This document shows positions 43,546 through 56,714 of a DNA stretch of 64,000 nt, in pieces. The notes below the pieces were generated by a model. The model saw only the letters and a program-made list of their open reading frames with translations, had not been told where the DNA came from and ran no database searches. The stretch spans positions 287,332,394-287,396,393 of the forward strand of contig NC_084480.1 of assembly GCF_030035675.1 (NCBI RefSeq). Reading direction: 5' to 3'. Each line of letters opens with the position of its first letter. Within the stretch, counting starts at the first letter, position 1. The translations under genes were made by a program, and so were the position numbers. The stretch is from Rhineura floridana (Eukaryota; Chordata; Lepidosauria; Squamata; Rhineuridae).

Positions 43546-44119
43546 TTTATGGTTATTGGATTTTAAATGGATTTATTTCTTGCTGTGAGCAGCCTTGGTT
43601 TCCAACGCTACCTCAAAGGATTGTTGAAAAGATTCCATACACACACACGCACTGGAGAAGTAAAAACTACATCCCATATAATAGTTTATTGTCAAAACCA
43701 GTTGGCAATTACAGAATTTATTGTTTTTAATCAGTATTAGTTTCCTATGTGATAAAAGCAGTGACACCTAAGTAAGCCCTGACTAATTGCTTAAAAAAAA
43801 AGAATTGGAGGGGGAGAGAAAGATTTACAATATAATTTTTTGCTATGTTCACTCAAAAGTCCCATTGATTTACAGCACAATCCTAACCATGTCCACTCAA
43901 AAGTAAGTCCTACTGAATTTAATGGCATTTTCTTCCAGGTATGTGGGATTAGTATTGCAGCTTTACTCCCAGAAAAGTGAGTAAAAGATTAAACGTTCAT
44001 ATTGGGAAGGTTTTCAAAACAGGCTATGAATTAGACAAACAAACTGCCCTTTTCAACAGCCTGGAAAAATTTAAACTTGTTTGACTCCTTACAATTAGAA
44101 AAGAATAACATGTTGTAAG
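43546..44119. other. Intergenic stretch with one foldback repeat
   Basis: A copy of the foldback repeat lies at 43868-43975 (acagcacaatcctaaccatg). No gene is recognised. Confidence 0.5.
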
Positions 44120-44574
44120 CAGGGCTGGCTCCAGGCATGCCAGGGCCCTTGGGCATCAGCTTGCCCTGGGCCCCGGCCTGTGTGTGTGTGCGCGCACGCG
44201 TGCACGCACACGCGCACGACCCCCCACCTACCTGTCTCCTGTCTTTTACCATTGCCCTTAACGAAGATGGCAGTCACGGTTTCCCTAAGGGGATGATGCC
44301 GCCTCTGCTGCCATCTTTGTTGATGGCACGCATGCATGCTACACTCGCGCATCTCTGCCATCAACTAAGATGGTGGCAGGGGCTTCAGTACCTTAGGGAA
44401 ACAGTGGCCGCCATCTTTGTTAAGGGCAATGGTAAAATGCAGCAGACAGGTAGGTGGGGGGCATGGGGGGTGCGGATCGCTGAAGAGGAGCAGTGGGGTG
44501 GCTGAGGGGGCCCCTGTAGCTCCAGGGGCCATCAGGCCAGTGCCCCACCTGGCCACCCTTTAGAACCAGCCCTG
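44120..44574. mobile_element. Palindromic (foldback) MITE, copy 3 (reverse orientation)
   Basis: The left end CAGGGCTGGCTCC and the right end ccagccctg are inverted. The interior palindrome (about 44240-44440) is centred near 44340. Flanks ttgtaag and ttgtaat suggest a target duplication of 7-8 bp with one change, in line with a hAT origin. A (GT)n/(CG)n run lies at 44167-44215. Four AAGATGG/CCATCTT motifs occur. Confidence 0.88.
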
Positions 44575-44642
44575 TTGTAATGCCATCATAAGTTGCAGCA
44601 TGTACACTTTTCACATTTCTGTTCAAAAATTATTTGAAAGAT

Positions 44643-44736
44643 AGAATCATAGAGTCATAGAATAGTAGAGTTGGAAGGGGCCTATAAGGCCATTGAGTCC
44701 AACCCCCTGCTCAATGCAGGAATCCAAATCAATGTA
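44643..44736 (-). repeat. CR1 3' tip
   Basis: Contains gaatagtagagttggaaggg and ccaaccccctgctcaatgca, the terminal bases of CR1 in reverse. Heavily 5'-truncated. Confidence 0.9.
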
Positions 44737-45639
44737 TAATATATTTTTATTTAAAATGTATAATATGCTATTTTTGCAAGTAATTAAAAAACCCTATATG
44801 TACACTTTTATTATAATCATAACTGAAATTGTTTACATTGCAATGTCTACCAAGATCCGGCTGTGATCTTCAGTTCTAGTTTCCTGCTATATTATTGTAG
44901 AGAGAAATGCAATCTTGCTATTGCTGAAAGTCATACAATTACTCAACTTCTGTGCAGACAAGCAGGAAAAGGATGTTTCTTTTCAGGATTTGCAATGGGT
45001 TCTAGCAAATCTCTCATCAATCACAAGACTGACTTCACTTATTGGCTAAAAATCTGAAAGGGTGGGATTAGAGCAGCCGACTTCTAACAGAAATTGAAGG
45101 CGGGCCCTGACATTTGGTGTATGTCTCTTGAACCAGACTACCCAGAAACTTAATTTTTTAAAAATGAAAGCTAAGAATCCAGAGATTGGGGTAACAGACT
45201 TGGAGAGCCCCTCCCCCCAAACTGGAGTCTCTGGGCAAAAAATGGAGACCTAGCAACCATAGCTGTGACCCACCTTGGATTAGGCTGCAACCCAGTACTG
45301 GGTCCTGACCCACCAATTGATCAATGATCTAGCAGAAGAGGTAGGTGCCTCTGAGAATGTGTAAAGTGCTTTCTTCTTATCATTGAAGAACTACTGCCCC
45401 AAACCTGGAATTAAAAAGCAAGAGTCAGGATCCAAAGAGATGTAAAATTACTTCTATGAGCCAAAGAAATCTTTAATTTTTTTTCTTAGATAGCAGCACA
45501 CCCATTCCCCATGCTACCTCAGATGCTGTTTTTAAAATCGGGGAATTTCAAAGACAATTTGTGATATAGTCATTGGGGCTAGCTGCCCAAATAAAAATGT
45601 TTGGTCTTGTGGCGATGTAGACTGTGATTTTTGAAAACC
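44737..45639. other. Unassigned intergenic stretch
   Basis: No gene is recognised. The part 45055-45265 ends in agacctagcaacca, possibly related to the MITE at 40806. Confidence 0.45.
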
Positions 45640-46370
45640 AATTTAAAATATTTCTGGGCTGCCTTTCTGGGCAATGCCCGTCCAAGGTAGCTTACAAGAA
45701 TAAAAAATTTACAAAATATAAACAATACAAAAACCTAAAACCATCAAGCATCCCCAAGATAAAAGCCAGTAAACACACTTAGCCAGCCAAGTAAAAATAC
45801 TTTTCACAGCAGTACAAACCACAATTAACCACAATTCACATATAAACCAGTCAGAAGAAATACATTTTTAAAGTCTTGCAAAAGGCTTGAAATGTGGCAG
45901 CCTGCTGTAGCTCCACTGGCAGAGAATTCCAAAGCTGTGGGGCCACCATGAAAAAAGCCTTCACCCTTATGACCACCCATATCACTGAGCTAGAAGATGG
46001 ACATATAAGGAGGGCCTCCATTGCAGATATCAAAGTGCAGGCTGCCTGATATGGGTGCAGGCAGTTCATCAAATAGCATGGTCTCAACCTATTTAAGTCT
46101 TTAAAGGTTAAAACTACCACTTTAAATTGGGCTCAGAAATAAACCAGAAGCCAGTGTAGCTGGTAGAGTAAAGGTTTTAAAGAAGCTGACTACCTCATCC
46201 TCATCAAAACTTTAGTGGCCACATTCTGAACCAGCTCAAGTTTCCTAACCATTTTTAAAGATAGTTCCACAAAGAACGAATTACAGTAGTTAAGCTATGC
46301 ATTATAGTAGTCAGATGACCTGGGGGCAGATCACAGTGGCTAGGTCAATCCTCTCCAACAGGACTGCAGC
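45640..46370 (-). mobile_element. L2-clade LINE 3' part (divergent subfamily)
   Basis: The minus strand reads APQLWNSLPVELQQA then FCKTLKMYFF, the end of an L2-type ORF2, with LTFKDLNRLRPCYLMN upstream of it. The 3' UTR is on the low side. It is more decayed than the copy at 29135. Confidence 0.75.
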
Positions 46371-46404
46371 TGACAGTGAAGGTGATAGAACAACAAAGCC
46401 CTGA

Positions 46405-46800
46405 TGGAAACAAAGCCCTAGGAGGAGAGACTGAAAGAACTGTGCATGTTTAGCCTTGAGAAGACCGAGGAGAGATATGATAGTACTCTTCAAATACTTG
46501 AAACGTTGTCACACAGAGGAGGGCCAGGTTTTCTTCTTGATCGTCCCAGAGTGCCGGACACGGAATAATGTGATCAAGTTACAAGGAAGCCAAATTTCGG
46601 TTGAACATCAGGAAAAAACTTCCTGTTAGAACAGTATGACAATGGAACCAATTACCTAGGGAGATGGTGGGCTCTCCAACACCGGAGGCATTCAAGAGGT
46701 ACCTGTTAGGTATGCTTTAATGTGGATTCCTGCATTGAGCGGGTTGGACTCAAGGCCTTACAGACCCCTTCCAGCTCTGTTGTTCTATGATTGTATGATA
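46405..46800 (+). mobile_element. CR1 LINE 3' end
   Basis: Plus-strand sequence from ctaggaggagagactgaaag through atggtgggctctccaacacc to ctgttgttctatgattgtat is the CR1 ORF2 end and 3' UTR. Confidence 0.9.
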
Positions 46801-46929
46801 ACACACTTCTGGCTATTGACCCCATGCAGGTCTTTTTGCTGTGTTTTTTAACTTGGCTGTGGATTTTGTTTAACTGTTACTTTCTTTGATTTGATAGCTT
46901 TAATTATTATTGATGTTTTGTTTGCTTTT

Positions 46930-47135
46930 GTGAACCATAGGAAGATAGGAAGCATCCTTATCCCACTGGTCCATCTAGCTCATTACTGTCTACATTGACT
47001 CGCAGTAGCTCTCCCAGGTTTCAGACAGGAGGCTCTCCCAGCCTTATTTGGAAATGCTGGGGACTGAGCCTGGAACCTTCTGCATGCAGAGCAATTCTCT
47101 TACCACTGAGCTATGGCCTTTCTCCCAATGGTTGT
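46930..47135 (-). repeat. tRNA-derived SINE
   Basis: Reverse-complemented, it has agctcagtggtaagagaatt and tgcatgcagaaggttccagg boxes, then the body with actggtgggataagg-like 3' sequence. Confidence 0.8.
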
Positions 47136-47640
47136 TTCTAGATTAGGTGCTATTTTGGAGCAGAGAACACAGTTTATAAATGGTTAAGAAGAAATGTCTT
47201 CTTTCACATTAGGCAGCAGCCCCCAATTGGAATCCTGGAGACAGTAGGTAAAAACTTTGGCCATAACAAACCCTGACTCTCACAGTTTTGCTGGTATAGA
47301 ATGTACTGATTTTCAAAATTCTGAAAATATTTTGAGAGTGAGATGCTGTTGCAATAAAAATGCACACGCGTTGTGAAGTAATATTGGAAAATAATATATA
47401 GAAGTTAAAACTTGAACAAGTATTTTATCAACAATCCATGAACAGCGCAATCCTAACCATGTCTACTCAGCAGTAAGTACCACTCATTTCCATGGGGCTT
47501 GCTCCCAGGTAAGTGGAGCTAGGATAGCAGTCTAAGTATCACTGAAATGTCTTCCACATTTCCATGACTTCCTTGTTCATTTGAAACTAAAACAACAAAA
47601 AGTCTTTGGGCTGGTTTTGCTGCAACAGTCTTACGCGGAT
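47136..47640. other. Intergenic stretch upstream of the POLR2K promoter
   Basis: A foldback-repeat copy lies at 47440-47535 (gcgcaatcctaaccatgtct). Nothing else is recognised. Confidence 0.5.
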
Positions 47641-48000
47641 ACCCCTCTGAAACGTGAACTAAACTGTTCTGGTAACAAAGCGCTTTGTGGAATTATAACC
47701 GGTCTCTTGACGCCTAAGCTGTAAACCTTCTTCCTTTTGCACAAGAAACAAGGTGGACCTTGTTGAATTTTCCCTCCCCGCCCCTCGTTCACGTCATCAG
47801 TCTGCGTCCTACAGCGTTGATTGGGAGACGTGAGCTGTTAATGGAGCAGGTTCTTTTTAACTTTTTTGGGAAACTGCCTTCGTTGAAAAGGGATAGTCTT
47901 TATTCCGGTTTCCCCCCAAAGCTGTAACCTAGTCCTACATTTCCTGCCTTGTTTCAGGATTAGACGTTATTGATTAGACCGCTAAGCTTGAGTCATGGGC
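47641..48000 (+). promoter_or_regulatory. POLR2K: POLR2K promoter region
   Basis: Upstream of the POLR2K ATG lies a CpG-enriched stretch with a GC-box-like ccccgcccc (47776-47784), a CRE-like ttcacgtcatc (47788-47798) and an inverted CCAAT (ATTGG at 47820). Such an arrangement is usual for a housekeeping promoter. The ATG exon starts behind an acceptor (ctgacag), so a non-coding first exon should lie here. I could not fix its donor. Confidence 0.5.
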
Positions 48001-48250
48001 TGGTTTGAACCGCGGGTAGATGTGTAGCACCTTTTTCGTGTTGCGTGCTCTTTCCTTTTGGCATACTATTGAGTTTGGGTTTAAAAATAAATATCGGCTG
48101 AATTAAAAAAAAACCAGGTAGAAACGAGCCTGTTTCTTCGTACACCCCCTCCCCGATTTTGCTTAACAATATAACTGAAGTGGATTTGTAAGGGGAAAAC
48201 TATGTGTTTGAAAACTGACAGATGTGAATGTTCTGTATTTCTTTTACTGA

Positions 48251-50511
<2,261 letters not shown>

Positions 50512-50643
50512 AGGGAACCGAAGATGCATCTGATCTACTGCAATGTATTTTAGATTCTTCATGTTAGACTTTGTTAGACTTTGATTTGTTATAGGCAAAT
50601 ACGTTCTTCTATTCTGATAATGTGTAAATTATTCAGTTATGGC

Positions 50644-50649
50644 AATAAA
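50644..50649 (+). terminator. POLR2K: POLR2K polyadenylation signal AATAAA
   Basis: AATAAA lies 133 bases after the stop and is followed by T-rich DNA. It is the nearest canonical signal. Confidence 0.75.
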
Positions 50650-50834
50650 GTTTTATTCAAATACTTTGTTATTATTTCTAGTAATGAAATTTGAGAAATC
50701 TTTAAAAAAAGTTCTAATGTAGTTCTAGGTCTAAAGCAAATAGATGGCCTATATTAAGTTTAAATTTTGTTCTAGTTTCTAGAATTTCTGTAATGTTTGA
50801 GGGGAGGGGAAGAATCATGGGATGATGGTAGAGA

Positions 50835-51137
50835 GTTCAGTATAGTGCAGTCTAATGGTTCAATGGGACTGACCTTAACCATGGAGATGAAGGTTCAAAT
50901 TCTTGCTCAGTCTTGAAGCTCACTGGGGTCATCAGAACCAGTCATTTTCCCTTGGCCTAATACAGGTTTGTTGTGAGAAAAACGGTATAGAGAGGATATA
51001 TATGATGTTTTAAAGTGTTTTTAGCATTTCTGTTTGCTGCCCTGGGCTCCTGCTGGGAGGAAGGGTGGGATATAAATTAAATAATAATAATAATAATATA
51101 CTGGCTTGAGCTTCTTGGAAGAGCAAGATAAAATGTA
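50835..51137 (+). repeat. tRNA-SINE split by an L2 tip
   Basis: The SINE head (agtctaatggttcaatggga, ggttcaaattcttgctcag) and body (tgaagctcactgggg) run to about 51002. Its end (gcttgagcttcttggaagag) resumes at 51100. An L2 3' tip lies between. Confidence 0.75.
51003..51098 (+). repeat. L2 3' tip nested in the SINE
   Basis: The stretch gatgttttaaagtgttttta and then gctgccctgggctcctgctg is the L2 3' UTR end, closing with an (aat)n tail. Confidence 0.8.
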
Positions 51138-51227
51138 ATGAGAAAAAGGTTTTAAAGTGTGAAATTCCATGGAAATGCAAAACCATTCACATAATGTAAA
51201 CAATGACAGGTCTTACTGGTTGTTTGT

Positions 51228-51440
51228 TTATTTATTTAATTTATATCCTGCCCTTCCTCCCAGCAGGAGCCCAGGATGGCAAACAAAGCACCAAAACACT
51301 TTAAAACATCATAAAAACAGATCTTAAAATACATTAAAACAAACCAGCATTAAAAACATTTTTTTAAAGAAAAACTTTAAAAAAGGGTTAAAAACATTAT
51401 TAAAAAACATATTAAACATAAAAAACATATTTTTAAGAAA
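51228..51440 (-). repeat. L2 3' end, opposite strand
   Basis: A (ttta)n tail is followed by atcctgcccttcctcccagc and further reverse-complemented L2 3' UTR. With 51003-51098 it forms an inverted pair about 130 bases apart. Confidence 0.85.
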
Positions 51441-52547
51441 ATTGCACTTGACTCCTGATTAGTATTTTTATAGATACTCTACAATGTTTGCTTGGGATTT
51501 TTATCCCAAAAACCGAACAAAAACGTAACAGTCCTGCTTTCCCCTGTGCCTCGTGTGAAGGAATAGGATTTTAAACTATTTTGTGTTGGATTTTTGTTGT
51601 AAAATGGTTCCTTTTGCTTTAAAGACTTGTGCATAGGAGAGTCAAATCTTCACAGGAAGGTTAAAAGAACAAGAGGCTCTTTGCTCAGGAAGTTTTGCAT
51701 GGAAGGGCCAAAGGTTCATCCTAGGAACCTGACAATTAAGGGGGAAAAGAAACTTAACCAAGCCTCTACTCATCCTGATTGGCTCAGGCTGGAATTGTGG
51801 AGTGAAAATACTGTATGCAAGTCAAGGTAGAAAACGTGGTAGTCAAAAGTTGTGAAGTCAGACACTTGGAGAGCTACAAGAGAGAAAGAGGGCTGAAACT
51901 AGTCGGGCACTGTAGTAGGAAGGAGCCAGGAGAAGAACCCAAAGGGACTTGGAAGCTAAGTATTGGCTTGGTTATAGCTCAATGTGCTTATCTGTTTAGT
52001 TTTTTATTTACATTTACTGGTAGTTGTTCAAATGTAAAATTAGTCTTTTTTTCTAAAATCATCCTCTTAGACTGTTCTTTAAGTAAAAGCATAACTTCTC
52101 TGGGAAAAAATTGATCTGAGGTATTGTTATTTGCCCCACACTGAAGGGCCATACCATAGTATTGGAAATGGGTTGTGCCAGTTAAAGTTCAGAAGATTAA
52201 AGGGCTGTTTAGCGGAGACAGCCAGAGAAAAATAAAGGTTTGTATCCAACTATGTTTTACTCAAAGTAGACCTATTGAAATTAATGGGACTAACCTAGTA
52301 ATGTCAATTAATTTAATGAATCTACTCTGAGTAGGACTAACATTGGATAAAACCCAAAGATCCATTTGGTGGCAGAAGAAAGGAAGGGTTACTTTGACTG
52401 GTTTACTTGCCTCTTATACAGGCTATGCTGTTACACCTTTTTTAAAATATCTCCTTTATCCAAGGTAGCATGAATAAGTGCATTCAGTTTTAGAATATTT
52501 TGAAATCAACAGCCTGTGCCATATTACTTCTTGATGAAGTGATGTTT
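51441..52547. other. POLR2K-SPAG1 intergenic stretch
   Basis: A copy of the foldback repeat lies at 52240-52345 (taatgggactaacctagtaa). No gene is recognised. Confidence 0.5.
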
Positions 52548-53450
52548 CTTAATTCTGTCAAGATGGAAATCCTGTGGAGTGGGAAATCTGATATGGATGG
52601 TGAGATGTGACCTTTCTTGGATAGGGTTCCACTCCCCCTGAAGAATCAGCTTTGCAGTCTGGAGTTGCTCCTGAAGTCTCCACTTGCAGCTGATAGTCAG
52701 GAGGGCTTTCTATCAACTTTGGCTGATTCACAGCTGCAGCCCTATGTGGGGAAACCAGACCTCGCCTCATGATGCATGCTCTGGTTAAATGCAGGCTAGA
52801 CTATTGGACTGCATTCTACATGGGGTTCCCTTTAAAGTTGATTTGGAAACTTTACTTTGTACAGAATACAGCAGCAAGAATGTTTGTGGGGGCTATGTAG
52901 TCAAAACATGCTATACCAATTCTGTAGTGGTTTCACTGCCTTTTGGGGGGCAATTTCAAGTGATGGTTTTAGCCTTCAAAGCCCAAATTGTTTGGGATTT
53001 GGTTATTTGAAGGAGCACCTGCACCCAGTAGTGTGGTGGCAAATTCAGAAGTGTAGAGTCTCTTCAAGATGGCCACAGCCACGCCACCTCCCATCTTTTT
53101 TATTTTGCTGTCTTGAGAATGAGATCCTTGTTATATGCCTTCTCCCACAACAGCAGATGTCCCTAGCACTCAATAAGCATGAAGGGGGAGTGTGTTAGCT
53201 CCTGAGTAGAGTCTTCTCAGTGGCTGACTCGCCTCTTTTCACTCTGATTGGCTCATAAGATGCTGGAATGCCCCTAGACCCTGGAGGATTACAACCCTGC
53301 CTTCACCTGTATCAACCTGTCTGGGCTTTAAGACGAGCTTCTGAGGCTTTGCACTCTGGCCCTTGATAAGAAATATCAGAACCTAGTAAGGAAAGGGGGG
53401 AATATTTGTTCTTTTCTCAGCAAAAGTTTTGGAACTGTTTCAGGTTTTTT
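52548..53450 (+). mobile_element. Degraded L2-clade LINE 3' half
   Basis: Plus-strand relics follow L2 ORF2 order: the NSVKMEILWSG-like block, RVPLPLKNQLCSLELLLKSP, ALVKCRLDYWTAFYMGFPLK and LIWKLYFVQNTAARM. Many stops and shifts are present. Confidence 0.7.
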
Positions 53451-53639
53451 ATTGTTAATTATGATGGTGCTTTTTAGTTGCTTAAATTTATTCATTGTTT
53501 TTATTGTTATTTGGTTTGTTCTGTTCTGTGCACGCGCGTGAAAATGGTGGAATACATTTTTTTCATAAATTCCATAACTAAACCGGTTTCTGCAACATGA
53601 TAAACCTCTGTATCATTTTATAAAGTACGGGAGGATGGG

Positions 53640-54076
53640 AGCGCCTGTCTTCAACGTCCCCAAACCGCCCTCTTCAGAGCGGTGGTGATGAACGAGCGTC
53701 GCCTTAGCAACGGTCTCGCGGCTCTCAGCGGAGACGGCAGTTCTCCCTTCTCTTGCCTCTTTCTTCAGCCGCGGCTCTGAGGTAGTGGTGGGGCTCTCGC
53801 TTTCCGTGCATACGCTTGAGGGTTCGTTCTGATGCACGAACTCCAGCGTCGGGGTACAAACATAGACAAAAAGTGACTCTCTTGGAGGCGGAGCTAGGCC
53901 ACATACTAAGTTCCCCTCAGCTGCGAAGCGAGCGGCGCGTAAACTCTTCCAGCCTATTCAAGCTCGTTTAGAACGGCGAGGGGACAAAGTACGGGGGCTG
54001 TCCTGTAATAGGACGGTTGAGAAGAAAAAGGGGGGTGGTTGGGTAGAGAGGAGGCGTTAACTGAGGAAGGAAGCAG
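53640..54076 (+). promoter_or_regulatory. SPAG1: SPAG1 promoter and probable non-coding first exon
   Basis: A CpG-rich block (ctgcgaagcgagcggcgcgt and others) ends at a textbook donor, AAGCAG/GTAAGT, after 54076. The next SPAG1 acceptor is at 59597-59598, two bases before the ATG, so this is the natural first exon. The transcription start is not visible. A perfect RFX X-box lies at 53698-53711. Confidence 0.6.
53698..53711 (+). promoter_or_regulatory. X-box (RFX factor site)
   Basis: GTCGCCTTAGCAAC fits the X-box consensus GTNRCC(0-3N)RGYAAC at every position. RFX factors drive ciliary genes through such sites near the promoter. SPAG1 is needed to assemble axonemal dynein arms, so the site fits its neighbour. 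Confidence 0.65.
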
Positions 54077-54289
54077 GTAAGTGTATTAACTGCAGGGTCA
54101 AGGGCAGTGTGTGGCCTTTTGAGGATAATAGGAACAGCAGGAGAAGTGAGGATGGTGGGGGGAAGGAGGTAAGAAATGGGGGGGGACATGGGTGTAGCGG
54201 GTAATTTAGGAGGGTTGTCTAGGGTGATGCCCAGTCTATCTGAAGGAGCGTCTCCAACATCATCAGGGATGCCGCTCAACAAGATCAGC

Positions 54290-54612
54290 CTCAAAAGGCC
54301 TTCTCTCTATCCCACCAGTTAAAACAGCTAGACTGGTGAGGACTAAGGAGAGGGATTTTTCACTTGTGGCCCCCACTTTGTGGAATTCCCTCCCAAGTGA
54401 TCTCTGCCATGCCCTCTCTATGATGAGCTTCTGCCGGGCCTTGAAGACCTGGCTCTTCAGGCAGGCTTTTGGGGTGGGTTAGGTTTTATTATTATTGTTG
54501 AGATTTTTAATATTTTAATGTATTTGTATGTTTTTATTTTGTGCATTGCCCAGAGCGGCTGGACAGCCAGCCAGATGGGCGACTAATAAATGTAATAAAA
54601 TAAATAAATAAA
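54290..54612 (+). repeat. L2-type LINE 3' end
   Basis: Decayed ORF2 tail (VAPTLWNSLPSDLCH-like, RALKTWLFRQAF) is followed by a 3' UTR ending cagccagatgggcgactaat and an (aaat)n tail. It lies in SPAG1 intron 1. Confidence 0.8.
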
Positions 54613-55852
54613 TGCGAGTAGGGATGGTGAGGGGACTTGTGCGGGGTAGAAACAGGCTTCATTTGGGGCAAACAGGTGATGTTAGGAGCAAGCCTGATGC
54701 AAATTTGTGTATTATTACTATTATTATTATTATTACTATTGCTACTACTACCTCCTGCAGGGAATTCAGTGTGGTGTATATGCTCTGTCTCATTATCTTC
54801 ACAGCAGCCCTGTGAGGTAGTATAGGCCATGGTGGTGACTGACCTAAAGTCACTCAACTACTTGGGTGTATGAAACTGGAGCTCTTGCAGGTATACCACA
54901 CAGGCAACAGACAATGCTTATATGCTTCCCCCCCCCTCAGGGCCCCCTCACACACCCCTGTATAGCTTATGTTCCCTTTCCTCCCTCCTTCTCATTGCCC
55001 TGAGCCTGAACATAGGGGGTTGTGAGAGGAAACTGGCAGAGTGTGAAAATAGTGGGAGGGGGAACTGAGGGGAGAAATGGGGATTATGTGACTGTTGCTA
55101 AATTCATTTGTTGATTTTTGTGGGAGTTTGGATTAAGGCTGCACAAATTATTCTGAGATGGGGGCATTGCTAGGTACTTAAAAGACTGGGGGTGCAGGTC
55201 TCTGACATAAATTGACATGTGCTCATTTATATTTAGTTTAGATCTAAAGGGCAAACTAAGATGGTGGATAGCTGGAAACTTGCTAGCACAGTGCTTTGCA
55301 TCTATACCCAACTCCACCGTAAGCAAATAACATTTTTTAAACATTTTTTAAAAGAAAGTGAGGCCAGTGCACATGGTTTTGTGAAGCTGCGTAAGGCAGG
55401 ATCTTCTCCACCATCTCCTGTAATCTCTGGGAGCCATGTGGCTCAGTACAGTACACAGTAACAGTTGCTAATGGTTGAAAAAAATTCCTTAGGATCCTTT
55501 TTCTTTTTTTAACTATAGAGGGCGTTTGTCCTTGGATAATTATTAACAAACATATTTTCCCTTTACTGAAATTGTGTTCTGATGCTACATTGTATATTTA
55601 AATGATTCGTGCTTTTTGCTGTTGTTTTACATTTCAGTGATTAAAAATGGATTGGGTAAATGCTTGTGTGTAAGAAACAGTTCTAGAATAAGGGATACAT
55701 GATATGTGAATATTAAAATGTACTGCTATTGGATTTAGATCTCTTCCTCACTGTTACCATAACGAAGTTGTTTCATTGTATTTTCACTGAAGTGTGTTGG
55801 GAGTTAGAGATTGTGAAAAGCAACCAAATCATGCAAAATATTTTGCAGCCCT
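54613..55852 (+). other. SPAG1: SPAG1 intron 1, unassigned part
   Basis: A (tta)n run lies at 54715-54745. The part 54790-54890 (tcacagcagccctgtgaggt) resembles an old SINE body. No coding exon is recognised. Confidence 0.5.
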
Positions 55853-56062
55853 TTTTATTTTATTTTTATTATTGTATTTATATCAACCCTTTCTCCAAGG
55901 AGCTCAAGGTGGTATAAAAACAGTTCTCCCTCTCCCGATTTTATCCTCATCTAACCTACCTGAAAGACAGTGACTAGCCCAAGGTCACCCAGGGAGCTTC
56001 ATGGCTGAGTGGGGATTTGAACCCTGGTATCGCAGGTCCTAGTCATTTAGCTGTAATACTTA
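55853..56062 (-). repeat. tRNA-derived SINE, minus strand
   Basis: Reverse-complemented, it reads ggttcaaatccccactcagc (box B), then atgaagctccctgggtgacc and the tail caccttgagctccttggaga. Same family as 50835-51137. Confidence 0.8.
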
Positions 56063-56118
56063 GAAATGAAAAAAAATAGTGAGTAATTTTGGATTTCTAA
56101 CATTCCGTGGGCTTAGGG

Positions 56119-56241
56119 CAGGGAGAACCTGTGGCCCTTCAGATGTTACTAGACTCTCATCACTCCCAGCCAACATGACTATTGGTCAGGAATGATGGGA
56201 ATTGTACTCCTAACAATGAAGCTGCAAGTTTCCCATCCCTG
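56119..56241. mobile_element. hAT-type MITE, 123 bp, perfect 8-bp TSD
   Basis: The flanks gcttaggg at 56111-56118 and 56242-56249 are the same. Termini CAGGGAGAACCTG and, reverse-complemented, CAGGGATGGGAAAC are inverted. The interior (ggcccttcagatgttactag) is a common squamate palindromic MITE body. It sits at the left end of the MITE at 56246. Confidence 0.9.
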
Positions 56242-56245
56242 GCTT

Positions 56246-56700
56246 AGGGTGCAATCCAACTCACCTTTCTGCCAGGCTGGGGGGAGTTAGATGCCATGGA
56301 CCCCCGGTTGTGCTGCCAGGATCCTGGCAATGCTGGTTTCTGCCAGGGGTCACCAGGAACAGCCAGCCCAGCGGATGAAGGGCTGGCGGAAGCCCCAAAA
56401 ATAGGGCATGGCAGGGGCAGATCTGCGGGGGGGGGGACTTATGCGAGATCTTCCTTGTGTTTGGGACCCTCCCCTGGGTCCTGATCTGTTTGTAAATTTT
56501 GCCAGTCCCAGTTTAATGGCTGTTTACAGGGAGTGCTTACTCCCTGTGAGACCTGTTCATGGGAGCCAGCACTTCCTGTCTGACTCGTGCATGTGGCTTC
56601 CACCAGAGCCAGTGGTTTCCAAGCAGGAGGATCCCACAGAGCTTTCCACTGGCTCCCCTTCAGCCAGTCTCCCTGCTGGCATTTTGATTGCTCTGTTAAT
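56246..56700 (+). repeat. MITE-like repeat (family A, copy 2)
   Basis: The second copy of the family described at 21840-22330, in the same orientation. The left terminus gggtgcaatccaact is well kept. The right end is worn. The two copies are 34 kb apart and clearly diverged. Confidence 0.65.
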
Positions 56701-56714
56701 GCCAGAACAGCATG

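Noticed and set aside
53613-54294. Minus-strand frames near the SPAG1 promoter
   Set aside because: CpG-rich promoter DNA; the frames look unlike any protein, and the plus-strand donor at 54076 explains the site better.
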